In this document: positions 9,953 through 21,849 of the stretch, one piece after another
How the letters are laid out: every line of letters begins with the position of its first letter
How positions within the stretch are numbered: the first letter of the stretch is position 1
Source of the DNA: Aspidiotus rigidus
Lineage: Eukaryota > Arthropoda > Insecta > Hemiptera > Diaspididae
Length of the DNA: 64,000 nucleotides
Reading direction: 5' to 3'
NCBI GenBank assembly: GCA_035079385.1
Contig: JAVHKY010000012.1
Span: forward strand, 2,400,501 to 2,464,500
The notes under the pieces: generated by a model
Databases searched by the model: none
What the model saw: the letters and a program-made list of their open reading frames with translations, nothing else
Told to the model about the DNA's origin: nothing
Made by a program: the position numbers and the translations under genes

Positions 9953-12138
9953 TCAGGATTGAACGAGCGAGCCCTCGCGAGGTGACTCAAACTCGTAGAC
10001 CAATTCAAGTAAACCTTCGTCGGGAAAATACCTGTTGAGTACGGTGACATCGTCATTATTGTTCAGATGACGCACTATTTCGATATTTTCCAACGCAACG
10101 CGCTTGAAGTAAGAATTCTCCTTGTGGAGAAGGGTAGCCGAACCTTCTTTGAAAATATGACCACTGGAGACAAGGTGGTCCGCAAAGGCCGAATCACCCA
10201 AACTACCTTTCTTCCAGGCCTTAAGGTGCTCCTCTACTCGAATTCCAAGCTGGCGACCCGTCTCGCCTATATATACGCCGTTACAATCCTTGCACTCCAA
10301 TTTGTACACCCCGCTCCTCTACCCCCGCGGGATGGGGTCCTTTAGTCTAACAAACAAACCCTTCACAGTGGTGAGGTTATAAAAAGCAGGCCTGAAGCCA
10401 AAGGGGCGAAGGACACGAGTCAGCTTGGATGAAAACTCACCCAAAAACGGGAGCTTGATCCAACGTAATCTCTTATTATTATTACCACTCAGATCACGGG
10501 GGAGGGAAGTGGTAGAATCAAGGCCCTTCCTCGTAAGTTTTTTACGGACCATGCGGTCAATGTCCAAGTTGACCTCAATCACAGCGGTCAAGTGCTTAAT
10601 GGTCGCCAGCTCCTTTTGGAAAGCTGTTTGACTTAGCGGAATGCTAGTCAGTCGATGAATATAACTATTGAAGGCAGCGATCTTATGAGAAAATGGACAG
10701 AAGGACGATCCGTGGACAACTGTATCGGTCGAAGTATCCTTCCTGAATATCGCAAATTCATGGTCCTCATCTCTATCAGAGATAGTGAGATCCAGAAAGT
10801 TTATGGAAGAACCTCCAATTTCTGTAGTGAATTTTATGGAGGGATACATTTTATTCAGATACTGAAGAAACTCACCAAGGAGCTCTTGAGGACCGGTCCA
10901 CGCACATAATATATCGTCCACATATCGGTGCTAGTAATGGATGTGACTCAGTAGCACTTGGCCAGAGGAAAACAAGTCAACCTCAAATCTGGACATAAAT
11001 ATCTCCGAAACGAGAGAGCCCAAAGGAGAGCCGATGGGGATTCCTACCTCCTCAGGAAACTCGTAAAATTTCCCATTATTGAACTTACAGAAGTTAGGGG
11101 ACCAGCACGCATTAAGGAGGCCAAAAAATTCCTGTATCTCGTTATGAGGAATGTTGAACTTTACAAGTAGGTCACCCATATACTGCATAGTATGGGCCTT
11201 TGGTATCTTGGGAAAGAGGCCGGCTACATCAAATGAGCAGAGGCTAGTACCCGGAGGCAAAGTAACATTTTCGAGCCTCTCGGCCAGAGAAACCGAATTT
11301 TTAACGGAGTAGGGGGACTCGTACTCGATTCGAGACTTGAACCAACGATCCAAGAACTTGGCCAGAAAATAGGCAGGAGAGGAGACGTAGGAGACGACAG
11401 GCCGCATAGGAGTATTCATCTTGTGAACTTTTGGCAACCCATAGAGGAGGGGAGGAACAGGGTTAGGTACGACAGGGCTTTTTTGAGCGAAGAACTTTTT
11501 ATGATAAACTCACTCCCGTTCACAACTTTCCTAACCTCTTTGACGTAGTTAGGAAAGTTAAAAGAGCTATTTTCAATAGCTCCACATTGAGTGAGAACTT
11601 CTTGGGCCTCGGAAACGTAGGAGGATTTCTCCAGGACTACGATCGCGTTACCCTTGTCGGCTTTAGTAAGGATTAACCCCTGGTCCCTGACCTTCCTCCT
11701 CAGATTATAATTGTTTATACGAGGGAGGGGGGTGTCGCGGACTAGTTCAGCGCAAGCTGATTGAATATTCACGCCGGGACCAATTTTTATGGTCAGGTCG
11801 GCAAAGACATTAGCAAGAGTTTCATCTTTAGGAAGGGGAGGTAGGCCAAATTTTAGACCCTTCTCCAACACATACGTTTCATCTTGCGAGGATTGCGTCT
11901 GGGTGTAATTAATAATGAGGGGCTGGAAATTTTGAACAACACCATTATTAGCACAAACATTTTTGAGGGCAATAGCCTTGGAGTTCAAAAGGGAGGAAAT
12001 TTTATTTTCTTGTTTGGCTTTGAGCTCAACCTCAAAATCCCAGCAATTCTCATTAACCTTCCGAATAAACCGATCGAACTCACCTGGCGGAAGCAAACTA
12101 GAGAGCCTGGAGTGGACAAGGAGATTGAGACGAATAGT
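9953..12138 (-). pseudogene. PLE-B1 RT plus GIY-YIG polyprotein, broken
   Basis: Pieces in order: 12138-11416 (LPRINNYNLRRK, LTKADKGNAIVVLEK), 11437-10931 (MPKVHKMNTPMRPVVSY, SFDVAGLFPKIP, GIPIGSPLGS), 10921-10319 (the VDD catalytic pair, INFLDLTI, WIKLPFLGEFSSKL, FVRLKDPIP) and 10309-9953 (YKLECKDCNGVYIGETGRQ, EEHLKAWKKG, ADHLVSSGH). Lesions: a frame change next to an A6 run near 11470, shared with PLE-B2; TAG for tryptophan just before HRYVDD (PLE-B2 has TGG); and TAG for glutamate after DPIPRG (PLE-B2 has GAG). All catalytic motifs of both domains survive, so inactivation is recent or partial. The N-terminal region is longer here than in PLE-B2. Confidence 0.85.
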
Positions 12139-12240
12139 CTTTTATATCTGCGGTCTTTGTAATTAGTTTCTCGTTTACTCTACTCTTTGAGTATTCTGTC
12201 ATTATGTCGAGCCGTAACGTTTCGGACCGTGTCAATTCTA

Positions 12241-12255
12241 TTTTGGAATGTTATT
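12241..12255. repeat. Target-site duplication of PLE-B1, right copy
   Basis: ttttggaatgttatt, identical to 9745-9759; it continues directly into the foldback MITE arm (ctagaagtattttcg). Confidence 0.8.
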
Positions 12256-12599
12256 CTAGAAGTATTTTCGACGCTGAGTACCGTGCCATTTAACGTTTTT
12301 CGATAATACCTGTCACTATTGTGCAATACTTATGTTTAGTTACCGCGTATTGTTGCGACGCGTAACGTATCTTATCGAGCTACGAAATTTCAACGCGCGA
12401 AAAGGTACACTTGCCTGTCGCGATGAAGCGTGGGAATTAAACATGAGTATGTATTGCACAATAATGAGAGGTAATATCGAAAAAACGTCCAATGTATTGT
12501 ACCCAGCGTCGAAAATACTTCTAGAAATATTCTCAGTAGTTCATTTTCATACTAAAAGTTTGAGTTCGTTCATGTAAGTAATAAGGAAAAACGACTTCA

Positions 12600-15090
12600 A
12601 CAAAGATGAGATAATATTTATTGTGACTGCTCCTTCCCCACTAATGAGGAGAAGTGACGACTAAAAACCAATATGCGAATATATCAACAACTACCAACAA
12701 TTCTCGCTGTGACTGTAAATGTACAGCCTCTCACGCTTGAAGTTATCAAAGAGAGTGAAGAGTTTACAGAAGAGACTCCAAAAATCCAGAATTTCTTCTA
12801 GTAGTCAATCAAAAGTGGCCAGTGGGGAGTCACCCCATAGACCTTGAACAGTCGTGTGTATTACTGTTGATTGTAAGCTTCTAAAATAACGCTTTTATTA
12901 TTGGATCTTCTCTCTTCATGCTCATCGCGGATTTATTAGGTAATCGATAATACATATACTCGCACGTGCACCAGATCAGTAATTTTTTTCCCGTTTCAAG
13001 AAATTCGCTAGTAATTTTAATACTTTCATTAATTTCCTGTAATTATCGCGTGATAATCTGAAAAAGAATACAAACATTAACCTTGATCGATGAGCAAATA
13101 CAATCGCTTTAATATTCCGAACGCGTGCTAGTCACTCGCTTCAAATGAATTATGAAAAGTCTTAAATAACATCGCTTCAATATTGAGTTCCACCGATGAT
13201 GAGTGGATTATCCGTTCTTCCTGACATTCGACATTGGTCAGAAGAAAATAAATTCCGATGGGAAATATTTGCCGAAATTATCAATCAAAAATATGGTGAT
13301 GTTTTTTCTCATATTATTTTAATTTTTTTTATTTTTCCTTCGCATCCAAAAAAAATATGGTGACACTTTTGGCCCTTGATGATTATCTTCAATAAAAGAC
13401 CTAAATAATAATAATAAGAAGAAGGTGTCCAAGGATGGCAAAGAGTAGTTGTGTACCGTATTCTCCGCGGTGTATCACCGTATCAAGAATTATTATATGA
13501 CTCTTATTCATTTTTTTTTTCTCTTCGTCCTTTCCGTAAAATGCCTCTATTGTTTTATATATTAATGATCGTTCTGAATTTGATGAAAATGGTAGTGATG
13601 CTGTTCATGATTCATTCACGTACAGAGAGGCTCTGTTTTGATGAAGTTCTGTCGTTTTGTTTGTCATATGACTTGCTCACCGAACTAAGAATATGAATGA
13701 AACAATAACATTTCGTTCTTTAAGAGGAAAAAAAAAAATGAAGATTGAAATTCTAGTCAAACACTTGATTAATTTTACGTGACGACCTTAAGTTATCGCG
13801 TATCTAACGTCATTTTCAAAAAATCAGCCCGCATACTTTCTCGCTTGCGTCTGTATTTGTTTCTGGGTATTCAGTCATCAGAAAGAAGGGTCATTCATTT
13901 TAATGTGGAGGTTTGAAATATACCGTTGTTACAAAGTTCCGACAAGCCAAAAAAAAAAAGTAAATAAATAATTTCAAATTTGTCTAGAAACGGTGTAATT
14001 AGGCCTAATACGGGCCGATTTTCACCTAAATAAACTGACAAGCAGTAGCATAAGTCGTCGAGGGGGTAATTTTTCATTTTCCTTAAGTTTTTAAAGCGGG
14101 TTGCTGTCTTCGTAGTAAAAAATTTGCCCTTCATTTGGCAATTTACGTAGTTGCTGCTATTTTCCTGTAATGATGATACTTACGTGCGATATGATAATAT
14201 CGTGGTTTTTTATAAACATTATATCGATATTTTAAATCGAATTAAACGAAACCCATTTCAGAGAATTTTAAGATTTTTTCTTGCCATGCGTACATTGCAC
14301 TGCAACTGCGAAGCTACTGAAGGGAAAAAAGAAAAAAAGGAGACAAAAATGAAGAGCCTACTTGTTGCGGTGAGTGCGAGGGTTGAGATGAGTTCTTGTG
14401 ATTTGCTCGATGTTTGAGCTGATATTGATTCGTGTAGATTAAAAGTAGAAGAAATTTAACGATCAGAGTGATTAATTCTACAGTAGGTAAGTGGTAGGCC
14501 CTTATGCACCAGAATCTAAAATTATAAAAATGTCCAACGCCTCTTGATAACGTCACATTTTCTTCTAGCTGTTTGCTCGATAGCCTCTCATATCTGTATA
14601 GCTCAAAGATGAAAAATTTTTCTAGCTCCGTCTCCCCTCTCCTCATCTATACTTATAGCTCGAACTTCGAGTAGCAGTGCCCGAGTGAATTTTTCGTATT
14701 ATCTATAAGTTGAAGCGTTGTAGCTTTGCTTCTCGCAAATTGTTTTTGAAATAAACATTTTTGGAAGTCTCTCCCTCGCCAGCTGCCTCCTTTATAACTT
14801 CTATTATTATCGAAAGACGACACTTATATCCACACAATCAAAATTTATTATCGCTATCTCCGAAGTCATTCTAAGACCCTCAATAAACTCTAGTCTCTAA
14901 AATAGGTCGGGGTCATACGGAACCTGTTGTAATTTTTTTGGTTGAGAATATAGTCTGTACAAATTTTTAAAATCTGAGGTATTGGAGAACGAGAGTAATA
15001 AGGTGTTGGAATTATTTTTCGACGGAAATTTAAGGAGACTCGAATAGGAAGAAGTTTGGGACAGATAAAGATGTGTTCGACTGAGAGATC
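12600..15090. other. No gene recognised
   Basis: AT-rich, with A and T homopolymers and short open frames only. A degenerate dispersed-motif piece (ctatacttatagctcgaac and similar) occurs at about 14570-14670. Confidence 0.45.
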
Positions 15091-15099
15091 TTGAGTTGA

Positions 15100-16000
15100 A
15101 ACTGGTAAGTTGTAGGAGGGGAGATTAGTCTCGTTTGATTAAATGGGAATGAGTAATACGTGAGTGCCCTATTCGAAGTCGAGGGAGAACAACACCTCCA
15201 CGTCTTGAGTTTTGATGGATGAAGACCAGGGAATAGGGGTGTTCGGAATTCAAAATATAATCTCTGACGTCAGATCTAAAGGGTGCACACTAATACTCAT
15301 GTCGACTGATTATCCCTTCCACTATTACTCGCACGAGCTGGTCACCCCTTCTTCTCAATATCAAAATCACCCCTTCCCACATCCAAAAAGGGAAGTAACT
15401 TGGTAGGCAAAAAAAAGTGAATAACATTCCTTAACTAGACTCTAGAGCGAGTGCGACAAAATTTAAAAGCGGTTTTTCACCGTCGAGATAAACACAAATA
15501 AATTAACAAGGGGTTCTCTTGATTTGGAGAAATTCACTAGAGGATTAATTTGACCAATGAAGTAATGACAAGTCGGTAAGCTCTTATTCGGCTGGATGAG
15601 CGGATGGAGATTGTGATCGTCGGCAAGAAGACATTGGGAAAGGGGAAATTTGACGCAATTTGTGATATGATCAATGGCTATTAGAAAGAGGAGTACATCA
15701 AATTCTTCTTGAGGGACACCGTTTTCAAATGAGAAGGAAAGATGCAGTATTTTGGGTTTGAACTGTTAGAGGCCTGTTATGATGGATACGAGGAGGGTTC
15801 CTTGTAGGCCAAGTTCGTCCACTTTTTGACGGTAAGTAACCTCCAGACCCTCAAAAAGGCTTCTTGGAGATTGAGGAATATGGAGTATAGACCGGATTTT
15901 TAGAGCGAGGCCCCGTTTGAAGACGAAGAAGGCCTGCTAACAAAAACTCGCAGACTACTTCTTTAGCTGCTCGGGATTGCCTTCATTAATTGTGTTGATC
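15100..16000 (-). pseudogene. Jockey-like non-LTR element: RT palm fragment
   Basis: The minus strand, read through stops, gives FSFENGVPQ, then VLLFLIAIDHITNCVKFPL, then a CLLADDHN block. These correspond to the GVPQGSVL.P.LF...NDI and ADD motifs of non-LTR RTs, in the right order and spacing (about 15590-15750). Upstream, LKIRSILHIPQSPR and similar stretches fit the preceding thumb-side sequence. The last part (15100-15420) is only weakly recognisable. No open frame longer than about 60 codons survives. Confidence 0.55.
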
Positions 16001-16049
16001 GAGGCAAACAGGCATCCTATTCTATTTCTTTGTTATTCAATTTTGTTCC

Positions 16050-16250
16050 TCACCACCTTTAAGAATTCAAGCTCGAAAGTCCATATTTTTCCAAGTTCCT
16101 CCCTATTAGAAACAGCTTAATGTTCGAATTTCTTCCAAGTCTCTCACCCATCATATGTAGCTAGAAAATCGAAATTTTTCCAAAACCGCCTTAACCTTTA
16201 GCTCCGAAGTCGAAATTTTCTCAAGCCCCACATCGTGTCGGACCTAGCCC
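16050..16250. repeat. Dispersed ~45-bp motif, three degenerate units
   Basis: Units contain gctcgaaagtccatatttttcc, then atcatatgtagct and cgaaatttttcc pieces, in plus orientation. Confidence 0.55.
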
Positions 16251-16905
16251 GGAGTTCTGAGCCCGTCATTTTTCTTGAATTTGTCTCTTAATGAAACAGG
16301 TTGCCTGTTTTCCTTACCGTTGTCATCAAAAATATCTCAAGCTATTCTGAATAATACTGATTTTTGGTAGTAGGTTTTCAAAATATTTTCAATCTTCTTT
16401 TTTTTTTTTTTTTGACTCTGTTTCCATCAGTGGCTAGCGTAGTTATATCGAAATTTTGATGGAGGGTGTGGGGGTTCCCTTTATGACGTCAATGGTCTCC
16501 TTGACGTCGTACATTAAAATTATCTCTGATCTCTCTTTGAAAGTTGTTCAAGAATACCTCGCGAAGTTGGTTAAAGCATTGTCATCAGGCTTGTTTTTCA
16601 ACATCCACTTCTTGGGCTTTATTTTGTATACCTCACTATGTTTTCTCGAAACTAATCCTTCGTCCTCCCTTCAATTTCAGTAGCTGTGAACGGCTGTTTT
16701 CATGGAAATATGGATTATATTACTCGGTTGTGACAGGTATTTTGATTTTTGATTTGTGAGGAAAAAAGTTGGACTTGAAAAAATTTTCACCTCCGAGCTA
16801 TAGATGATAGGAGTGGACTTCTCTCTGATTCGAGCAGTATTTTTTAATGATGAGAAAAAGACGAAAAAAACTTACGGGTTCTTTAACGGAGTTGATGTGG
16901 GGTGG

Positions 16906-17210
16906 CAGGGAACCATTTTTATGGGGCACGAAGTTCTGAAAAATTTAGGTTGTGACGTCACAGACCCGGACTTTGGAGCTATACATAATATAGGGGGAAC
17001 TTAAAACAATTGATCTATGACGTTATCAGATTGAGACGTCAAAAGGCTGACCTATGACGTCATCAAACTGTGACGTCTCTGGCCCCGTCTCAAGCTATTA
17101 TGACAGGAGGGCGACTTGGGAAAATTTCGAGCTCCAAGCTTTGCCGGCCGGCCGGATGGCGGACGTTTTTCCCGACCCCCCCCCCCCTTACTCAATAAAA
17201 CAGATTCCTG
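16906..17210. mobile_element. MITE with CAGGGAACCTGTTTTAT-type inverted ends, copy 2
   Basis: Left end CAGGGAACCATTTTTATGGG; right end AATAAAACAGATTCCTG. The interior, in order: TGTGACGTCAC, repeated TATGACGT(C/T)AT, the dispersed motif inverted, and a GC-rich gccggccggccggatggcgg tract. The order is the same as in 25419-25832. Similarity extends a little to the left (ttctttaacggagttga), so the true end may lie upstream. Confidence 0.55.
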
Positions 17211-17214
17211 TTAA

Positions 17215-19680
17215 AAGTTGAGACGGGAGTATCCGGACTGACCATGAGTAAAGATCATAGTCGCACCAAAATTTGATGAGATATCGATATCGGTGCCAAG
17301 TTCACTTTGAACTCAGGTTTTTCATCCACATGAATCTTTTATGACTCTTACTAGTTACTACGCATACTCCATCCAGGGGTTTGACTCTTTTAAATCATTC
17401 GGTATTTCTAACAAGAAAAGGTGAGCCATACAATTCCCTTTTTTTTTTTACCATCTTTCGAGAACCCATCTTGATATCACCGCTGAAGTCTTTCTTGTAA
17501 GGGTTGTTGTGAAAATTTAATTTGAATGTTGTTGCGTCATCAAATGAACACTCTTCAATAAATTAATGTAAATGAAGTTATAAGTGCATAATATTGGGTA
17601 GTAGCGAAGGAAACGTAACTATTTCAGAATAGAGAACGTGATTTTAAAAATTGCTGGATTAACTCATCCCTCATTTTTTCGCCGTAGAGTGACTATTATA
17701 AATATGCGAGTAGAAATACAAAGATGACGAAATAATTGAAAAAATACTCATCTGTAATTTCTCATAATTAGAGATACTTATTTTTACTCTACCGTAAATT
17801 GCACAAGTTGATGAATATTATTGTGTACCTCTTTTCAAAAAATTAATTTTTTTCCTTCTTTCCGTCCCAGTTGACATTACCAATTAATTCATATTTTATT
17901 TATTGTTCAATTATTTCGTTTTTATTCGCTGAGTCTTTCACGGAATGAATGAACCGTCTCACTGGTATTTCTCTCGAAGTATTTAAAGTTTCTCGTCTCA
18001 AAATCATAAATAATATTCGTGGTATGAAAATACATAATTATTATACAAATTTTTTTTATATCAATCGTACTTGAAAGCACTAGTCACTAGTCAGGTTTGA
18101 AATCCATCGGTTTTCTCCTTGCTTCCCTAAGATAATATTGATACTGACGTTGAGTTATGTTGAAAATTCTGGATTTTCTTATTATTCAAATACAATGCGT
18201 AAAATTGACACCTCATACGTTTATTTAGGTTTTATGAATAATAACCAACAAAAAATGGGAAAAATAGATCATTATATCATGGATTACGTATAGGTTTATT
18301 TATCACCATTATTATTATTTTTTTTTTGAACGACGCGAAAAATTTAACCATGTAAGAATGTTTTCCGCGTTGCATGGATTTCAAGTTCACTGACTGATAA
18401 ATACGGGTAATGTAATACGCGAATTCAGGTCCGAAAATACGCACTTTTAAAATATTTCATCGTTATGGTAGATTTTACTCAGTATAGATACTTGTCGGTT
18501 TTCTCGTCCTTGCCCGAAAGATACGTCTTTTTTTTTCCTACTTTTTTAATTCCAGCTCATAAACTCTTCGACAAGTTTGTAAAAATTTAGAAATATCAAG
18601 ACCGTGGAAAAAATCATATTTTATTTCTTTAAATGAAAAAACAAACATATCGCACCGAACAAGTCGAGAGTTTGTACACTTCTACAAACTCGTATTAAGA
18701 CGCTGTGGCATCAATAATATTTTACCGCTGCACTCGTAATTGATGATTTTATGATGAAAGCTGCTTAAGAATAAATATGAGTTAATAAACTATGTGAATA
18801 CGTTTGCAGCATAAGTAGCGTAATGCAACTTTGAGCAAGGACGTGAGGCCTGTGATAACAAACTACAACGTGGAGATTGTGCAAGTATACCTAGTATTTT
18901 ACCGGCATTTTTGAATAACCCGATCATCGACCATAATATCGTTGAGAAAGACAAGTTCATGAATGATGGTCAAGAGTGAAGTGCACGAACCAGCTTCGAG
19001 TGGCTCGTTTTATTTTCCTATTTCCTGTTTTTCGTCGATTCGTAAGTACTACATATTTCGAACCATTTACTTTCCACGAGTGAAAAGACTATCTCTTGAC
19101 CATATTTCAGCTCATTAGTACTTCCCAAATTTTAGAAAGCTGATGGGCAGAGATCATTGTCTTATAATTAAAACTGTGGAATATTAAGACGGTAATACTC
19201 GTACACATTGCAGCATTCTAAAAATGATATCCTTCAAGTTTTTATTAATCTTGCAGTATTTTAGAGCAGTCAGACAGATGACTGCTGCAGCTATGAAAAG
19301 AGAGGGAAGAAATTAAGATATTCAGGACAAAGAAATGACGACTGCGAAAGATAATACTAATTATAGCATATCAATATGGCGTATGTAAATGTTATGATAA
19401 ATTATGACGAAAAAAAATTTCTTCTCAATTTGAAAAGAGTGTAAAGACGCGCACTACTGGACACCTACGACACTGTGTCAATTTCCAGGCGTTCTGTAGA
19501 ATTATTGTAGTTACATAAATTATATTAAGTAGGTAGGTATTCTTCTTTTTAAAACTGAATTCAAAATAAAATTCTCTTCTTGTGGAGTCTTCTTTGAGAT
19601 TTCAGGTTCTAACGAACGAAATCTTTCTTAGTATCTCCTTCGGCGTCTTCTGTTCGATTCTGATCCCAACGGAACCCTGC
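17215..19680. other. No gene recognised
   Basis: Low-complexity AT-rich DNA with homopolymer runs. A short hairpin, gagtttgta/tacaaactc, lies at about 18668-18693. I see no coding motif. Confidence 0.45.
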
Positions 19681-19689
19681 AAATCCATT

Positions 19690-19970
19690 CAATTCAGCGT
19701 TATACAGAAGTTGTATGATGTATGTTGGGGAAGCTGTGGCCACTGTTTATTAAATGATCAGCAAAAGCTGACTTCCCTAAGTGTCCCTTCTTCCAAGACT
19801 TCAGGTGCTCAGCTACTCTAACTTTCATTTGGCGGCCGATCTCACCAATATAAAAGCATCCACAATCCCTACATTCCAACTTATAAACACCACTCCTCTC
19901 ATCAACGGGTATGGGGTCCTTTAGCCTCACAAACAACCTCTTGACTGTGGTAGGGTTGTATTCGTCCTTT
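19690..19970 (-). pseudogene. PLE fragment: RT tail and GIY-YIG N-terminal part
   Basis: The minus strand reads FVRLKDPIPVDERSGVYKLE, CRDCGCFYIGEIGRQ, VAEHLKSWKKGHLGKSAFAD and HLINSGHSF. It is close to the PLE-B proteins but clearly a separate, older copy. The uninterrupted frame spans 19700-19936 and has no RT core. The flanks carry no clear target duplication. Confidence 0.75.
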
Positions 19971-20039
19971 CGCGTTTATTATGAATAGCCGTAACTTGGA
20001 GGAACGGATTCGTTTAATAGCTCGACGGTTGAAAATATT

Positions 20040-20340
20040 TCAAGACTTTGGACATTTCCTCTAAAATGATGACGTCACAAAAGTTGGATAGTTTGAGAGT
20101 TAGAATTTTCTAAATCCCCTGGTCCAAAGTTGGACGCGAACATCATAAATCGCTTAAAAGTCAACATTTTCTAAGTCACCCTCCTATCATCATGTATAAC
20201 GGAAAGTTGAAATTTTCCAAGCATCCTTCTCATCATCATACGTAGCTTGAGAGTCAGAATTTTTCCCGAGTTCTGGGACCTAACCTAACTTAGGTTAATG
20301 ACGTCATCAAAGTCGGACGCACTCGCGGAAATTTCCTGAG
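20040..20340. repeat. Dispersed motif units with a TGACGTCA octamer
   Basis: Units of ctcctatcatcatgtata, gagagtcagaatttttcc and similar are mixed with gatgacgtcacaaaagttgg and aatgacgtcatcaaagtc. Confidence 0.6.
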
Positions 20341-20437
20341 AATGTCCCCCAACAAAAGAAACAACGAGTTGTGATTTCGAAGGAGTGGCAGTTTAGGAGG
20401 GTGAAAAAAATGTTTGATGGTATCCATCGAGGTCACC

Positions 20438-21806
20438 TCAATTATTGTAGATAATGAGAGAGAGAGATTTTGTCCTACTTCCAAAGAAAAACATATTGAC
20501 GTACTTTCGTGGATTCTTCACAAAACCCCAATCAACAGAAATCGTCTGTCCGAGAATTTTTGTACCATGCATTGCTTCTTTCGCGATCAAAGCTTCTTGA
20601 TAAGTTTCGAACTCAACCAAGCAATAACCCTGAAAATCGTATCGAAGATGAGGAAGTCAGATGAGAACCTCTAAAGAATAATTTTTTGTCCTGAATGAAT
20701 GACTCACTTTTACAAAGCCGGTACGTCGATCAAGGTTAAGATGCATATTTTTTATCGGGCCGAAGTCTCCGAATTTATCTAGAATGTCTTCTTCTTGAAT
20801 TTCTTCGTGAACGTTTGTCACAAATAGAATCCATCCCTCAACAGCTGAAAGATGACAGGTAATACGTAAAAAATAGTCGAGTTGATCAACGAAAATTTCA
20901 CTTATACGTAGACTGTGAGAGAAGTGAACATAAGGCGTATACTCACATCTTTGTGGAAAATTATTTTCCCCTTCGTCAAGGTCGTCATCGTCTATATAAC
21001 CAAAGTGTTTCACTCTATCGTAATTATTCCCGTAATCATTATCTCCCCTCGATGGTGATGTCTGAAAACCTCGTCCTTTTTTCTTCTTTGCTTTATCTTT
21101 GAGTTTACGTACATCGCCTGCAAAAGATGAAGACATACAATCACCTGTTTAGCCTAATCTTTTTTCAAGAAACAGTAGGCTGGAAGGAATATTCAAGAAC
21201 ATGTTTTTTTTTCTACAAGAGGTAGCGCCAAGTATTCTGTAAACCTAAGGTTGAAGATGCGTAACTTCTCATCTGCTCATCTGAATAGATCGTAACCTAA
21301 TTCGAGCCGATCGCGATCTGTATGCACAATAGATAGGGTGACCAGATTTTTCTAAGACGAAAAGAGTAATTCAATCGTGCAAGCAAGAAAAAAAAAACGA
21401 TCGCACGGACGGTGTGCAGAAAAAGAGTATAAAGAGTACAGTTCCATCGGAAAAGAGTAGGTACTGATTTTCAGAAAAAGAGAACATTTTGCAAATTTCA
21501 CAGAAAAGAAAGAGTACACTTTTTTGGAGACTAAAAAAGAGTACGTCTGGTCAGCCTACAATAGAAGTGGCCTTCGTAGAATGGGCCTACTTATTGTGAT
21601 TTTTGAAGGGTACCTACGCAGGCACTCTTATGTGGTCAGCATTTCAGCACTCGAGAAATAACCACGCTTGAAAAATAAGTCTATGTAGGTAAGTATCCAT
21701 ATCAAACGAAAAAAATTGAAAACTTACGATCATCATCTTTATCATCTTCACGAAAATAAGATTTATGATAGTGCCTCCCACTTGTATAATCACAACGATC
21801 GTTCAT
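20438..21806 (-). CDS. tsu-like (RBM8A/Y14 family): RBM8A/Y14-like exon junction complex protein, four exons
   Basis: Exons, in minus order: 21806-21728, 21117-20947, 20844-20708, 20629-20438. All introns are GT-AG (GTAAGT, GTGAGT, GTGAGT donors), the phases join cleanly, and the product is 192 residues. Residues 27-83 include [16 protein letters not shown] and a Y14-like acidic stretch ending FPQR. Then come [15 protein letters not shown] (RNP2) and [16 protein letters not shown] joined across an intron to [13 protein letters not shown] (RNP1), and a final [13 protein letters not shown]14 pairs with Mago in the exon junction complex, marking spliced mRNA for localisation and decay. Oddities: DWG replaces the usual DWC, the N terminus is unusual, and the basic tail is absent. 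After NPRK the frame runs into YVNMFFFG..., but a possible donor (AAA|GTACGT at 20504) could lead to another exon. It may be the ortholog or a divergent paralog. Confidence 0.85.
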
Positions 21807-21849
21807 CTTGAAAAACGATGTAGGTAACTTTGTGTACCTAACTTTTAAA

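Larger units (their letters stand above)
9793..12240 (-). mobile_element. Penelope-like retroelement PLE-B1
   Basis: A minus-strand PLE of 2448 bp flanked by a 15-bp duplication. At its 5' end (right side) about 100 bp of its own 3' end (roughly 12140-12240) is attached in inverted orientation. That piece extends about 35 bp beyond the 3' terminus present at the left, with the same extra bases (tcgagccgtaacgtttcgg) as PLE-B2. It encodes RT and GIY-YIG with three visible lesions. It is very similar in sequence to PLE-B2. Confidence 0.88.
9728..12580. mobile_element. Foldback MITE disrupted by PLE-B1
   Basis: After removal of PLE-B1, the left arm (9728-9759 joined to 12256-12340) is an inverted match to the right arm (about 12430-12580). 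Shared pieces are TCAAACTTTT, TTCTAGAAGTATTTTCGACGC, CGATAWTACCT and ATTGTGCAATAC. The palindromic, non-coding structure of roughly 350 bp is typical of a foldback MITE. The end points are approximate. Confidence 0.65.
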
